Shown here in pieces: positions 40,815 through 49,401 of a stretch of 64,000 nt of DNA (position 1 is its first letter; each line of letters begins with the position of its first letter). A program made the translations under genes and the position numbers. Origin of the DNA: Acidimicrobiia bacterium. GTDB taxonomy: Bacteria; Actinomycetota; Acidimicrobiia; IMCC26256; JAMXLJ01. The DNA lies in assembly GCA_035651955.1 (NCBI GenBank), contig DASRES010000016.1:1-64000 (forward strand), in the 5' to 3' direction. Under the pieces are notes generated by a model that made no database searches, had not been told where the DNA came from, and saw only the letters and a list, made by a program, of their open reading frames with translations.

Positions 40815-41594
40815 TTACTTGTGCTGCTGTGCTGACGGGCACGCCGTGAGGGCCTGCTGGAGGACCTGCTGGACCTGCGGCGCCAGCTGGCTGTCGTTCG
40901 CGACGGCGAGGTAGCGCTGGAACTCGCCGACCGCGGGGCACGGCTCGTTCTTGCCGCGGAACAGGACCATCCCGCGGAAGAAGTGGGCATCGGGGTACTG
41001 CGGGTCCGCCGCGACCGCCTGGTCGAGGCGCTGCAGCGACTGGTCGGGCAGGTTCGCGAGGAAGACGATCCAGCCACCGTACGCGAGCGCCTCGGCGTTC
41101 TTCGGGTCGAGCTTCGCGGTGGCGTCGTACTCGCGGAGCGCGTCGGCGTACTGCTGCTGCGCGAGGAGGACCCGCGCGTACGCGAGGTGCGCCTGCGGGT
41201 CGTTCGGGTGCTCCTGCGTCGCCTTCTTCAGGCTGTCGACGCGCGAACCGGCGGTGGTCGTCGTCTGGCTGTCGCCGGTCACCTCGCCGCCGGGCAACCG
41301 CGCGCCGAGCGCGAACGACAGCGCGACCGCGGCCGCAGTCGCGAACGCGAGCAGCGCCGCGACGACCCCGACCCGGCGTGCCGTCGACGTCGGCGGTCTG
41401 GCCGGTCGCGCGTCGACGCCGTCGCGCAGCGCGCGCAGGACGGCCGCGGCCTTGGCCGTGTAGTCGGCGTGCAGCCGCTCGTACGTCTCGTCGTCGATGT
41501 CACCCGCGGCACGGTTGCGCTCGAGATCGTCGAGCGACCGCAGCATGAAGTCACGCTCGGCCTCGAGCGCCTCACGCTCGTCGGGGTCGGCCAT
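40815..41594 (-). CDS. ccmI: CcmI-like TPR protein of cytochrome c maturation
   Basis: The 259-residue protein begins with a helical segment (EREALEAERDFMLRSLDDLERNRAAGDIDDETYERLHADY) similar to the CcmI/CycH head and has one membrane helix near residues 75-95. After a Thr-rich linker come two to three TPR units (PNDPQAHLAYARVLLAQQQYADALREYDATAKLDP..., then PQYPDAHFFRGMVLF). CcmI hands apocytochrome c to the heme ligation complex. The ATG at 41594 shares a base with the ccmH stop (TGATG). Order in the ccm operon supports the call. Confidence 0.85.
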   Translation of the reverse strand: MADPDEREALEAERDFMLRSLDDLERNRAAGDIDDETYERLHADYTAKAAAVLRALRDGVDARPARPPTSTARRVGVVAALLAFATAAAVALSFALGARLPGGEVTGDSQTTTTAGSRVDSLKKATQEHPNDPQAHLAYARVLLAQQQYADALREYDATAKLDPKNAEALAYGGWIVFLANLPDQSLQRLDQAVAADPQYPDAHFFRGMVLFRGKNEPCPAVGEFQRYLAVANDSQLAPQVQQVLQQALTACPSAQQHK

Positions 41595-42046
41595 CAACCC
41601 GCCTCGCGCGCCTGCGCGACGAGCTGCTCGTCCGCCTCGGTCGCGGCCAGCCGGGGTTCACGCCGCCACCGCCAGAGGGCGTACGCGAGACCACCCGCGC
41701 CGAGGATGAACGCGGCGACCGGCAGGCCCCAGACGAGGATCCCGATGCCGTCGTTCTGCGGCTTCAGGAGGATCGACGGACCGTAGCGGTCGACGTACGC
41801 CTGCCGGATCTGCCCGTCGGTCTGACCGGCCCGCAGCCGCGCCTCGATGTCGGCACGCTGCGCGGCGGCGGTCGGTGTCGCGCTGTCGGCGATCGACAGC
41901 GCCTCGCAGTCGACGCAGCGCAGCTCCGACGCGAGCGAGCGCGTCCGCTCGGCGATCGTCGCGTGACCGCCCGACGGCCACGCCGCGACCGCGAGCACGA
42001 CCGCGGCGATCACCGCGAGCAGCGCCCACGGCCCCCACCGCTTCAC
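41594..42046 (-). CDS. ccmH: Cytochrome c maturation thiol-reducing protein CcmH
   Basis: The 150-residue protein has an N-terminal membrane helix or signal, the redox pair Cys44 and Cys47 in SELRCVDCEALSIADS, and a helical domain with AAQRADIEARLRAGQTDGQIRQAYVDRYGPSILLKPQ. A second membrane helix and a basic tail follow. This is the bacterial CcmH/CycL layout; the usual LRCxxCQ reads LRCVDCE. It reduces apocytochrome cysteines with CcmG. The GTG start overlaps the ccmG stop by 4 bp. Confidence 0.93.
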   Translation of the reverse strand: MKRWGPWALLAVIAAVVLAVAAWPSGGHATIAERTRSLASELRCVDCEALSIADSATPTAAAQRADIEARLRAGQTDGQIRQAYVDRYGPSILLKPQNDGIGILVWGLPVAAFILGAGGLAYALWRWRREPRLAATEADEQLVAQAREAG

Positions 42047-42585
42047 GCGCGGCCTCTCGCGGCCGTCACCATCGCGTCGAGGCTCTGCACCGTCAGCGGC
42101 CCGTACTGCGAACCCGCGATCACGCCGTCGGGACCGATGACGTAGGTCTCCGGCTGGCCGCGCGTCGCGAACGCGAGCGCGGCCTTCGCGCCGGGATCCA
42201 TCGCGATCGTCCAGCCGATGTGCTCCGCGCTCACCGCCGCCTTCACCGCGCCCTCGGTGTCGTCGCGCACGATGCCGACCATCACGAGGTCCGGATCGTT
42301 GGAGTGCCGCGACCAGTAGTCGAGCAGCGTCGGGAGCTCCTGCTGACAGGGCTGGCACCACGTGTTCCAGAAGTTGACGACGACGGTCTTGCCCGCGAGC
42401 GACGCCGTGCTCACCTGCTTCCCGTCGATCGTCGGCAACGTGAACGCCGGCGCCGGCTGCCCGACGAGCCGGCTGTGACTCGCGTCGGCGCGCGGGTCCT
42501 TGCCGCTGTTGACGGCGAGCACGACGGCGAGCAGCGCGACGATCACGCCCACGCCCCCCGCGACCCATCGCGCGGGATGCCTCAT
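42043..42585 (-). CDS. ccmG: Thioredoxin-like thiol:disulfide protein CcmG
   Basis: The 180-residue protein has an N-terminal membrane anchor (residues 8-26) and a TlpA/ResA-like thioredoxin fold with NFWNTWCQPCQQELP (Cys77, Cys80) and the cis-Pro region in ATRGQPETYVIGPDGVI. It works on the outer face of the membrane, keeping apocytochrome c and CcmH reduced. Its start overlaps the ccmF stop by 4 bp (ATGA). Confidence 0.94.
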   Translation of the reverse strand: MRHPARWVAGGVGVIVALLAVVLAVNSGKDPRADASHSRLVGQPAPAFTLPTIDGKQVSTASLAGKTVVVNFWNTWCQPCQQELPTLLDYWSRHSNDPDLVMVGIVRDDTEGAVKAAVSAEHIGWTIAMDPGAKAALAFATRGQPETYVIGPDGVIAGSQYGPLTVQSLDAMVTAARGRA

Positions 42586-44627
42586 CTCGTCGCGACCTCG
42601 AGCTCCGGCTCGATCGCCCCGTCGGGCCCGGCGTCCAGGAGGTCGCGCGGTCGCTCACGGCGCACGCGACGGAACCGGTTCCCGATCGACGGCGACAGCG
42701 CGACGAGCGTGCCCGCCGCCATGATCGCCCCGCCGACCCACAGCCACAGCGCGAACGGCGTGATCTGCACGCCGAGGGTCACGGTGCCGCGCTCGGTCGG
42801 CGACGACACCAACGTCAGGTACACGTCGTTCAGCAGACCCGTCCGCACCGACGGCGTCCCGATGCCCTCGTTCGAGTTCGGGAAGCTCGACACCGCGGGC
42901 GCGTAGACGCCGAGATCGTCGCCGCCCTTGCGGATGCGCACGCGCGCGGACGTCGTCGTCTTCTGCGCGCTGTTCTGGGTGCGCGCCCCGAGGTACGTGA
43001 GCGTGTAGCCGTCGACCCTGGCGGACTGGCCCTCGCGGAGGTGCACCTCGTGCTTCGTCGTGTAGCCCTGCGAGGCCGTCAGCGCGACCGCGAGGACGAC
43101 GACGCCGACGTGGACGAGCAGCCCGCCGTAGAGCCGCGGGTTGTTGCGCACTGCGCGCTGCAGCGCGAGCGCGGCGTTCTCGCCGTGCGCGCGCCGCCGC
43201 GCGCGCACGCCGATCCACACCTGCCGCGCGACACCTGCGAGCGCGAACCCCGCGAGACCGAACGCGAGCACGTCGGCGATGCCGCGCGCGCCGGCCACCA
43301 GCGCGAGCGCCATCGACGCGCCACCGACGTAGGCCGGCACGACGAGGCGGCGCCGCAGCACGTCACCGCTCGCGGCACGCCACGGCAGTGCCGGCGCCGC
43401 CGCCATCAGGAAGAGCAGCGCGATCCCCAGCGGCGTCGTCATGCGGTCGAAGTACGGCTCGCCGACGGAGAGCTGGTTCCCGTTGATCGCCTCCGCGATC
43501 AACGGGAACACCGTGCCGAGGAGCACGACGAACGCGAGGCCCGCGAACACGAGGTTGTTGGCGAGGAACGCCGCTTCGCGCGACGTCGGCGAGTCGATCC
43601 GTCCCGGCGCGTGCAGCTTGTCGCCGCGCCACGCGATGAGGCCAATGCCGACGACCGCGCAGAACGCGAGGAACCCGAGGAGCCACGGGCCGATCGGCGA
43701 CTGCGTGAACGAGTGGACGGAGTTCACGATGCCGGAGCGGGTGAGGAACGTCCCGAGGATCGTGAGGCAGAACGTCGCGACGACGAGGGAGAGGTTCCAG
43801 ACGCGCAGCATCCCGCGGCGTTCCTGCACCATCACCGAATGGATGAACGCGGTACCCGTCAGCCACGGCAGCAGCGACGCGTTCTCGACCGGGTCCCATG
43901 CCCAGTAGCCACCCCAGCCGAGGACCTCGTAGCTCCACCACGCGCCGAGGATGATCCCGATCGTCAGGAACCCCCACGCGAGCAACGTGGCGCGCCGCGT
44001 GTCGGCCAGCCATCCCTCACCGAAGCGCCCGGTGACCAGTGCCGCGATCGCGAAGCTGAACGGCACCGTGAACCCCACGTAGCCGAGGTAGAGCATCGGC
44101 GGGTGGAAGGCCATCAGCGGGTGGTCCTGCAGCAGCGGGTTCGGGCCGCGACCGTCGGCCGGCACCGCGCCCGCGAAGGTCTTGAACGGGTTCGCGGGGA
44201 CGAGCATCAGCAGGAAGAAGAAGAACGCGACGACGAGACCGGTGAGCGTCGCCCACGCGACGAGCGGGTCGGTCGCGCGCTGGCGGAACTTGTACGCCGT
44301 CGCGGCGAGGAACCCGGCGAGGATCAGACCCCACAGCAGGATCGACCCCTCGAGCGCGGCCCACAGGCCCGTGACGGTGAACAGCAGCGGCGTCGCACGC
44401 GCGTTGTTGTCCGCGACGTACTTGAGCGAGAAGTCGTGCGACAGCAGCGCCCACTCCATCGCTATGACCGCGATGACGGCGCCCGCGAGCAGCGCGAACA
44501 CGTACCTGCGACCGACCCGCAGGAGGCGGTCGTCGTGACGCGCGATGCCGAACGCCAGCGTGCCGATGCCGAGCGCCGCGGAGACGACGCCGAGCACGAG
44601 CCCGAAGATGCCGAGCTGCGCCCTCAC
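42582..44627 (-). CDS. ccmF: Heme lyase subunit CcmF
   Basis: The 681-residue integral membrane protein has about 15 helices and the WWD-type heme-handling motif WGGYWAWDPVENASLLPWL. Conserved His contexts include HPLMAFHPPMLYLGYVG and AFIHSVMVQERRG; LTRSGIVNSVHSFTQSPIG is also characteristic. CcmF attaches heme from holo-CcmE to apocytochrome c. The GTG at 44627 overlaps the ccmE stop; the residues upstream in the same frame are antisense or out of phase with known CcmF. Confidence 0.96.
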   Translation of the reverse strand: MRAQLGIFGLVLGVVSAALGIGTLAFGIARHDDRLLRVGRRYVFALLAGAVIAVIAMEWALLSHDFSLKYVADNNARATPLLFTVTGLWAALEGSILLWGLILAGFLAATAYKFRQRATDPLVAWATLTGLVVAFFFFLLMLVPANPFKTFAGAVPADGRGPNPLLQDHPLMAFHPPMLYLGYVGFTVPFSFAIAALVTGRFGEGWLADTRRATLLAWGFLTIGIILGAWWSYEVLGWGGYWAWDPVENASLLPWLTGTAFIHSVMVQERRGMLRVWNLSLVVATFCLTILGTFLTRSGIVNSVHSFTQSPIGPWLLGFLAFCAVVGIGLIAWRGDKLHAPGRIDSPTSREAAFLANNLVFAGLAFVVLLGTVFPLIAEAINGNQLSVGEPYFDRMTTPLGIALLFLMAAAPALPWRAASGDVLRRRLVVPAYVGGASMALALVAGARGIADVLAFGLAGFALAGVARQVWIGVRARRRAHGENAALALQRAVRNNPRLYGGLLVHVGVVVLAVALTASQGYTTKHEVHLREGQSARVDGYTLTYLGARTQNSAQKTTTSARVRIRKGGDDLGVYAPAVSSFPNSNEGIGTPSVRTGLLNDVYLTLVSSPTERGTVTLGVQITPFALWLWVGGAIMAAGTLVALSPSIGNRFRRVRRERPRDLLDAGPDGAIEPELEVATR

Positions 44628-45088
44628 CGCGTCGATTGCGCGGTCGTCGTCGGAGGCGTGTACTCCGCGCCGTGCTTGATGAGGATGCGATCCGAGTCGA
44701 ACACGAGCCCGGTCTTGGCCCAGTGTCCTTCGCACACGACGGGCGCGCCGTCCTTGAACAGCTCGGGCGGGTCGCCGGTGTGGTCGACCTGCACCGTCTC
44801 CTTCTTGTCCGTGAGCATGAAGCGCACGCCGTTGCTCGTCTCGTGCGTGTCGCCCCGCACGACCCAGCCCGCGATGCGGAACCGGTGCGTGCCCGTCGAC
44901 TCGCGCGCCTTGACCGCCTCGGACACGGTCCGGAAGTACATGAGATTGTGCGACAGACCGCCGATCAGCAGCGCGGCGACGGCACCGACGCACAGGATCG
45001 CGGCGATCCAGTAGCGGAGCTTGCGGACGCGCTTCTTCGGCGCGGGCGACGGTGCCGCGGCGGCGGGGGGTGCCGACGTCGTCGTCAT
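44624..45088 (-). CDS. ccmE: Periplasmic heme chaperone CcmE
   Basis: The 154-residue protein has a cytoplasmic Pro/Ala-rich head, one membrane helix at residues 27-45 and an OB-fold domain with FRTVSEAVKA, FRIAGWVVRGD and GVRFMLTD. Heme is held covalently by a His in KHGAEYTPP, giving His139 and Tyr143 of the HxxxY motif. This is the classical His type, not the Cys variant of some other lineages. The ATG at 45088 overlaps the ccmD stop by 4 bp. Confidence 0.95.
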   Translation of the reverse strand: MTTTSAPPAAAAPSPAPKKRVRKLRYWIAAILCVGAVAALLIGGLSHNLMYFRTVSEAVKARESTGTHRFRIAGWVVRGDTHETSNGVRFMLTDKKETVQVDHTGDPPELFKDGAPVVCEGHWAKTGLVFDSDRILIKHGAEYTPPTTTAQSTR

Positions 45089-45216
45089 CGGCGGGGATCG
45101 TCGTCGGGCAGCGACCGCTCGGCCCGCCGGGTGCGAATCATGACGCGCGCGGCGTACGCGAGCATCGCCGCACCCGTGATCGACCACGCCGCGGCGACGT
45201 ACCCCACGTCACTCAC
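45085..45216 (-). CDS. ccmD: Small membrane protein CcmD
   Basis: This 43-residue reading frame lies exactly between ccmC and ccmE, overlapping both by 4 bp (GTGA and ATGA). It has a single membrane helix (VGYVAAAWSITGAAMLAYAARVMI), followed by the basic RTRRAERS and an acidic end, the normal CcmD topology. CcmD helps release holo-CcmE from the CcmABC complex. It is easily missed because of its length. Confidence 0.88.
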   Translation of the reverse strand: MSDVGYVAAAWSITGAAMLAYAARVMIRTRRAERSLPDDDPRR

Positions 45217-45965
45217 CGCGTCACCCCCACCGGCTCGTCGCGCGCGTCGGCGACGCGCTCGGCGATCGCGGCGTCGAGCTCGCGCTGCTCCTGATCCTCC
45301 TCGAGGCACGCGAGCCGGTACCGCCGGTCGAGCAGGTACACGTACGTGAGCGTGAACGCGAAGACGCCGAGCCACAGCGTGAACGCCATCACGCCGTGGA
45401 TCTTCGGGTTGAGCTCGGGGTTGAAGACGGTCGCCTGCTGGTGCAGCGTGCGCCACCAGTTGACCGACAGGTGCACGATCGGGACGTCGACGAACGCGAC
45501 CAGCGCGGCGATCGCGCACCGCTTGCCGCGCGCCTCCTCACCGCCGGGGATGCGGCGCAGCGAGAGGTAGCCGAGATAGAGGAAGAACAGGACGGCCGTC
45601 GTGGTGAGACGTGCGTCCCACGCCCACCAGACCCCCCACACGGGCCGGCCCCACAGCGACCCGAGCACGAGCGTGAGCCCGGTGAACAGCACGCCGAGCT
45701 CCGCGGACGCGCCCGCCAGCAGGTCCCACACCGACGAGCGAGTGCGCGGCCACAGGTAGAGGACCGACGCCAGCGCCGTGACCGCGAACGCGAGGTACGC
45801 GAGCCACGCTGCCGGCACGTGCACGTACATGATGCGCTGCGCGTCGCCCTGCACCTCATCGGGTGGCGCACCCCAGAGCGCGAAGAGCGCGAGCGTGACG
45901 AGCGCGACGACCGCGGCCCAGCCGATGGCGTTCGACACCCGTCGTGGCAGGAGCCTCGCCGTCAC
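45213..45965 (-). CDS. ccmC: Heme-handling membrane protein CcmC
   Basis: The 250-residue protein has six helices and the WWD motif WGVWWAWDARLTT near residue 125. Flanking conserved His occur in MYVHVPAAWLAYLAF and VDVPIVHLSVNWWRTLHQ. CcmC loads heme on CcmE. The GTG at 45965 overlaps the ccmB stop by 4 bp, and the frame upstream of it is a shadow of ccmB. Confidence 0.95.
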   Translation of the reverse strand: MTARLLPRRVSNAIGWAAVVALVTLALFALWGAPPDEVQGDAQRIMYVHVPAAWLAYLAFAVTALASVLYLWPRTRSSVWDLLAGASAELGVLFTGLTLVLGSLWGRPVWGVWWAWDARLTTTAVLFFLYLGYLSLRRIPGGEEARGKRCAIAALVAFVDVPIVHLSVNWWRTLHQQATVFNPELNPKIHGVMAFTLWLGVFAFTLTYVYLLDRRYRLACLEEDQEQRELDAAIAERVADARDEPVGVTR

Positions 45966-46642
45966 GCTTCCTCCAGCAGCGGCCCGAAGGCCAGGAACCC
46001 CATCGTCGTGTAGATCACCGCGAACAGCGCCAGCAGCTCCACCCAGGGCCACGCCTCGCCGGTCGAGCCGTTCAGCCCCAGTCCCGCCTCGAACGCCCGC
46101 GTCGCGCCCAGCATCACCGGCGCGAGCACCGGCAGCAGCAGGAGCGGCAGCAACGTCTCCCGTACCCGCAGGCCCGCGGCGAGAACGCCGTAGAGGGTAC
46201 CGGCGGCCGCCAGCCCGACGGTCGCGGCCACCGCGGTCGGCACGAGGATCTCCGCCGCGCGCGGGGTCAGGTCGTAGAACAGGACGACGCCGAGGCCGAG
46301 GACGACCTCGAGGGCCAGGAGCTGCACGACGACGGCGAGCGCCTTGCCCAGGAACATCGCGCCCGTGTCGAGCCCTGAGAGGCGCAGCCCGTCGCGCGCG
46401 CCGTTCGCCTGCTCGATCGAGAACGAGCGGGAGATCGCGAGCAGCGCAGCCAGCAGCACAGCGACCCAGAACAGCCCGGGCGCGACCTTCGGCAAGAGCC
46501 CGCGGTCGGGGTCGAGCGCGAACGCGAACAGCAGGAGCACGATGAGGCCGAACGGCAGGACCTGCCCGAGCGTCACCCGCGATCGCAGCTCGATCCGCAG
46601 GTCCTTCTCGGTGACGAGCCACAGCTCGCGCAGCAAGCTCAA
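45962..46642 (-). CDS. ccmB: ABC transporter permease CcmB
   Basis: The 226-residue membrane protein has about six helices and the CcmB opening LLRELWLVTEKDLRIELRSR. SRSFSIEQANGARDGLRLSGLD and YGVLAAGLRVRETLLPLLLLP are characteristic of CcmB. It works with CcmA and CcmC to release holo-CcmE. I chose the TTG at 46642, preceded by AGGAG; this gives the family's usual length. Upstream of it is a GAGCGAG-rich spacer of about 70 bp after ccmA. Confidence 0.92.
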   Translation of the reverse strand: MSLLRELWLVTEKDLRIELRSRVTLGQVLPFGLIVLLLFAFALDPDRGLLPKVAPGLFWVAVLLAALLAISRSFSIEQANGARDGLRLSGLDTGAMFLGKALAVVVQLLALEVVLGLGVVLFYDLTPRAAEILVPTAVAATVGLAAAGTLYGVLAAGLRVRETLLPLLLLPVLAPVMLGATRAFEAGLGLNGSTGEAWPWVELLALFAVIYTTMGFLAFGPLLEEA

Positions 46643-46715
46643 CGTTCCCGCTCCTGGCGCCTGCGGCGCCGGGCCGCCGTGGCCACCGCTCCCGCTCGCC
46701 TCTCGGCTCGCGCGC

Positions 46716-47396
46716 TCATGTCGCGGCGTCCACGACGAGGGCGGGGGCGAACGGCGCCTCCGTCGCGTGGGCCTGGCCCGCGACCACGTGCACCTCGCGA
46801 TTCGCGAGCGCACGCGCGCGGTCGAGCTCGTGGGACGCGACGATCACCGTCCGGCCGTCCGCCGGTGCGGACCCGAGGACGGCGTCGAGTACCTCGCGGC
46901 CCTGGGCGTCCAGGCCGGCGTGCGGCTCGTCGAGCAGCAGCAGCCGCGGGTCGCGCGCGAGGGCGACGGCGAGCGCGAGCCGGCGGCGCTGCCCGGCGGA
47001 CAGACGACCGTGCGTGACACCGGCGAGGCGCTCGAGCCCGAGCCGCGCCATCGCCTCGTCAGACGCGCTCGCGGCGCGACCTGCCGCGCGGGCGGCGAAC
47101 CGCAGGTTCTCGGCGACGGTCAGGTCGTCGTAGCAGAACGTCTCGTGGCCGACGAGCGCGAGGTCGCGGCGGTGCGCGCGCCGGTCGCGCGCGAGGTCGT
47201 GGCCGAGGACGTGCGCCTCGCCGGAGTGGAGAGGGACCATGCCGGCGAGCAGTCGCAGCAGCGTCGTCTTGCCCGCGCCGTTCGGCCCGGACAGCAGCAC
47301 GAGCTCGCCCTCGTCCACGTCGAGATCGACGCCGGCCAGGGCCGGGAAGCGCCCGAGGAGGCACACGGCGGATCGCAGACGGACGACGAGGGACAC
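46716..47396 (-). CDS. ccmA: ABC transporter ATPase CcmA
   Basis: The 226-residue ATPase has the Walker A box SGPNGAGKTTLL near residue 37, the Q-loop replacement region LVGHETFCYDDLTVAENLRF, signature GRLSAGQRRRLALA, Walker B LLLLDEPHAGLD and the H-loop in VIVASHEL. GHET after the Q-loop position is typical of CcmA. It heads the ccm operon; the GTG at 47396 follows GGAGG at five bases. ATP hydrolysis drives CcmE release. Confidence 0.94.
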   Translation of the reverse strand: MSLVVRLRSAVCLLGRFPALAGVDLDVDEGELVLLSGPNGAGKTTLLRLLAGMVPLHSGEAHVLGHDLARDRRAHRRDLALVGHETFCYDDLTVAENLRFAARAAGRAASASDEAMARLGLERLAGVTHGRLSAGQRRRLALAVALARDPRLLLLDEPHAGLDAQGREVLDAVLGSAPADGRTVIVASHELDRARALANREVHVVAGQAHATEAPFAPALVVDAAT

Positions 47397-47482
47397 GCAC
47401 GCCTCCGGAGAGTCGGCCCGCGAGCGTACCTGGGACGCCCCGTGTCCACGGAGTCGAGTGCCGCCCCGCCTAGTCTCCGCCC

Positions 47483-48379
47483 GTGCGCCGGGTCGTGGCC
47501 GCGACGGGGCGGATCCTCGTCACGGTGGGCATCCTCATCCTGCTGCTCGTCGCCTACCAGCTGTGGGGCACGGGCATCTACGAGGCGCGCCAGCAGTCGA
47601 AGCTGAAGCACGAGTTCGCGCGGGCGCTCCAGCACGAGGCGTCCACGACGACGACCACGCCCGACACGGTCGGACCCGCGCCGAGCACGACGACCACGAC
47701 CACGCTCCCGCCGCCGACCGGCGAGGCGATCGCGATCATCCAGATCCCGAAGATCGGGGTGAACTCGGCGGTCGTGCAGGGCATCGAGCGACCCGACCTG
47801 CGCAAGGGCCCGGGCCACTACCCGCTCACGCCGATGCCCGGGCAGCTCGGCAACGCCGCGATCGCCGGCCACCGCACGACGTACGGCGCGCCGTTCTACC
47901 GTCTCAACGAGCTCGGGGCGGGCGACGACATCGCGATCCGCACCGTCGCGGGGACGTACCACTACCGCGTCACGCAGCAGCTGATCGTCGACCCGAGCGA
48001 CGTGCAGGTGCTCGATCCGACGCCCGACGCGACGCTCACCCTCACGACGTGCAACCCGCGGTACTCCGCGCGCCAGCGCCTCGTGGTGAAGGCGACGCTC
48101 GTCGCGGACAAGAGCCCGCCACCCGCGCCCGCGCCGTCGGCCAGCGCGCAGCAACGCGCCGCCGCACACCTGTCGAGTGCGGGGTTGTCCGGTGAGCAGG
48201 AGTCGAAGCTCCTGACGCTCTGGTGGGGTCTCGCCGCCGCGGCGATCGGCCTGCTGTGGTGGCTCGTGTTCCACCGCCACCCGCGCTGGACCACCTGGAT
48301 GGTCGGCATCGTGCCGTTCCTGGTGATCCTCTTCTTCTTCTACTCGCACCTCGACCGGTTGCTGCCGGCCAACTACTAG
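47483..48379 (+). CDS. Class E sortase
   Basis: The 298-residue transpeptidase has an N-terminal membrane helix (residues 10-28) and a Thr/Pro-rich linker. The sortase barrel has His130 in NAAIAGHRTTYG, Cys190 in TLTLTTCNPRYSARQR and Arg197 as the catalytic triad. About 80 residues later come two further hydrophobic helices near the C-terminus, common in actinobacterial class E enzymes. It attaches LPxTG or LAxTG proteins to the cell wall. The LPFTG protein at 1005-2450 is a candidate substrate. Its stop shares CTAG with the convergent enoyl-CoA hydratase gene. Confidence 0.92.
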   Translation: MRRVVAATGRILVTVGILILLLVAYQLWGTGIYEARQQSKLKHEFARALQHEASTTTTTPDTVGPAPSTTTTTTLPPPTGEAIAIIQIPKIGVNSAVVQGIERPDLRKGPGHYPLTPMPGQLGNAAIAGHRTTYGAPFYRLNELGAGDDIAIRTVAGTYHYRVTQQLIVDPSDVQVLDPTPDATLTLTTCNPRYSARQRLVVKATLVADKSPPPAPAPSASAQQRAAAHLSSAGLSGEQESKLLTLWWGLAAAAIGLLWWLVFHRHPRWTTWMVGIVPFLVILFFFYSHLDRLLPANY

Positions 48380-49161
48380 CGACCCTCGAAGCGCGGCGCG
48401 CGCTTCTCGGTGAACGCGGCCAGGCCCTCCTGCAGGTCGGCGCTCGCGAACGCGTCCGCCTCGAGTCCCGCGATCTCCCGCCGGGCGGCGTCGTCGAGGA
48501 GGTGCCGCTCGGCGACGAGGTTCAGCGCGCGCTTGTGCCCCGCGATCGTGAGCGGCGCGAGGTGTGCGAGCTCGTCGGCCCACGCGAGCGCGGCCGCGCG
48601 CGCGTCGTCGACGACGCGATGGACGAGGCCGATCCGGAACGCCTCCTCGGCGTCGATGGCGCGACCGGTGAACAGCAGATCACGCGCGGGGCCCTGACCG
48701 ACGAGTGTCGCGAGACGGGCGATGTTCGGGGCGCTGAGCATCACACCGAGCTTGGACGCGGGGATCCCGAGCGAGGCGCCCGGTTGCACGACGCGCAGGT
48801 CGCACGCGACGGCCAGCTGGAGCCCCGCGCCGAGCGCGTGCCCGTTGAGGGCCGCGATCACGGGCGCGGGGAACGCGACGATCGCGTCGAGGAGCCGCTC
48901 GAACGCGGGGCGGAACGAGTCGGTGCCCGCGCCGTCGGCGGTCGCGACGTCGTCGAAGCGACGGGCGAGGTCCGCGCCCGCACAGAACGCGCGGCCCTCG
49001 CCGGTGACGACGACGGCACGCGCGCGCTGCGCGGTCTCGAGACGGGCGCGCAGCTCGTCTGCGAGCTCGGCGTTCAGCGCGTTGCGGCGGTCCGGGCGGT
49101 CGATGACGGCGACACCGACGTCGCCGCGCGTCTCCCAGCGGATCGTGCCGGCGTCGCTCAC
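48376..49161 (-). CDS. Enoyl-CoA hydratase/isomerase family protein
   Basis: The 261-residue crotonase-fold protein has the oxyanion-hole segments GRAFCAGADLARRF and ALNGHALGAGLQLAVACDLRV. The region with the catalytic Glu positions reads LGIPASKLGVMLSAPNIARL, which departs from classical hydratases (usually PExxLGLxP), so the exact reaction is open. The ending EGLAAFTEKRAPRFEGR is typical of the family. The GTG at 49161 overlaps the biotinyl-protein stop by 4 bp. Confidence 0.9.
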   Translation of the reverse strand: MSDAGTIRWETRGDVGVAVIDRPDRRNALNAELADELRARLETAQRARAVVVTGEGRAFCAGADLARRFDDVATADGAGTDSFRPAFERLLDAIVAFPAPVIAALNGHALGAGLQLAVACDLRVVQPGASLGIPASKLGVMLSAPNIARLATLVGQGPARDLLFTGRAIDAEEAFRIGLVHRVVDDARAAALAWADELAHLAPLTIAGHKRALNLVAERHLLDDAARREIAGLEADAFASADLQEGLAAFTEKRAPRFEGR

Positions 49162-49376
49162 GACTCGTCGATGACCGCGATCAGGTCGCCTTCCTGCACG
49201 ACGTCCTCGGGCTTCACGTGCAGCTCCCGCACGTACCCGGGCACGTCGGTCACGACGGGGATCTCCATCTTCATGGACTCGAGGATGACGATCTCGTCGC
49301 CCTCGGCGACCATCTGGCCCTCTTCGGCGACGACCTGCCACACGTTCGCCGTGATCTCGGCGCGGAGCTCAGCCAT
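49158..49376 (-). CDS. Small biotinyl/lipoyl-domain carrier protein (TB7.3-like)
   Basis: The 72-residue protein is a single biotinyl domain, with the attachment Lys36 in ILESMKMEIPV and the closing hammerhead strands VQEGDLIAVIDES. It resembles mycobacterial TB7.3 (Rv3221c), which lies next to pdtaS there but 25 kb away here. It is presumably biotinylated and acts as a carrier for an acyl-CoA carboxylase or related complex, although no carboxylase is adjacent. The ATG at 49376 is preferred over an upstream start four codons earlier. Confidence 0.92.
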   Translation of the reverse strand: MAELRAEITANVWQVVAEEGQMVAEGDEIVILESMKMEIPVVTDVPGYVRELHVKPEDVVQEGDLIAVIDES

Positions 49377-49401
49377 GGCGGCGCACACTACTCACGCGCC
49401 G

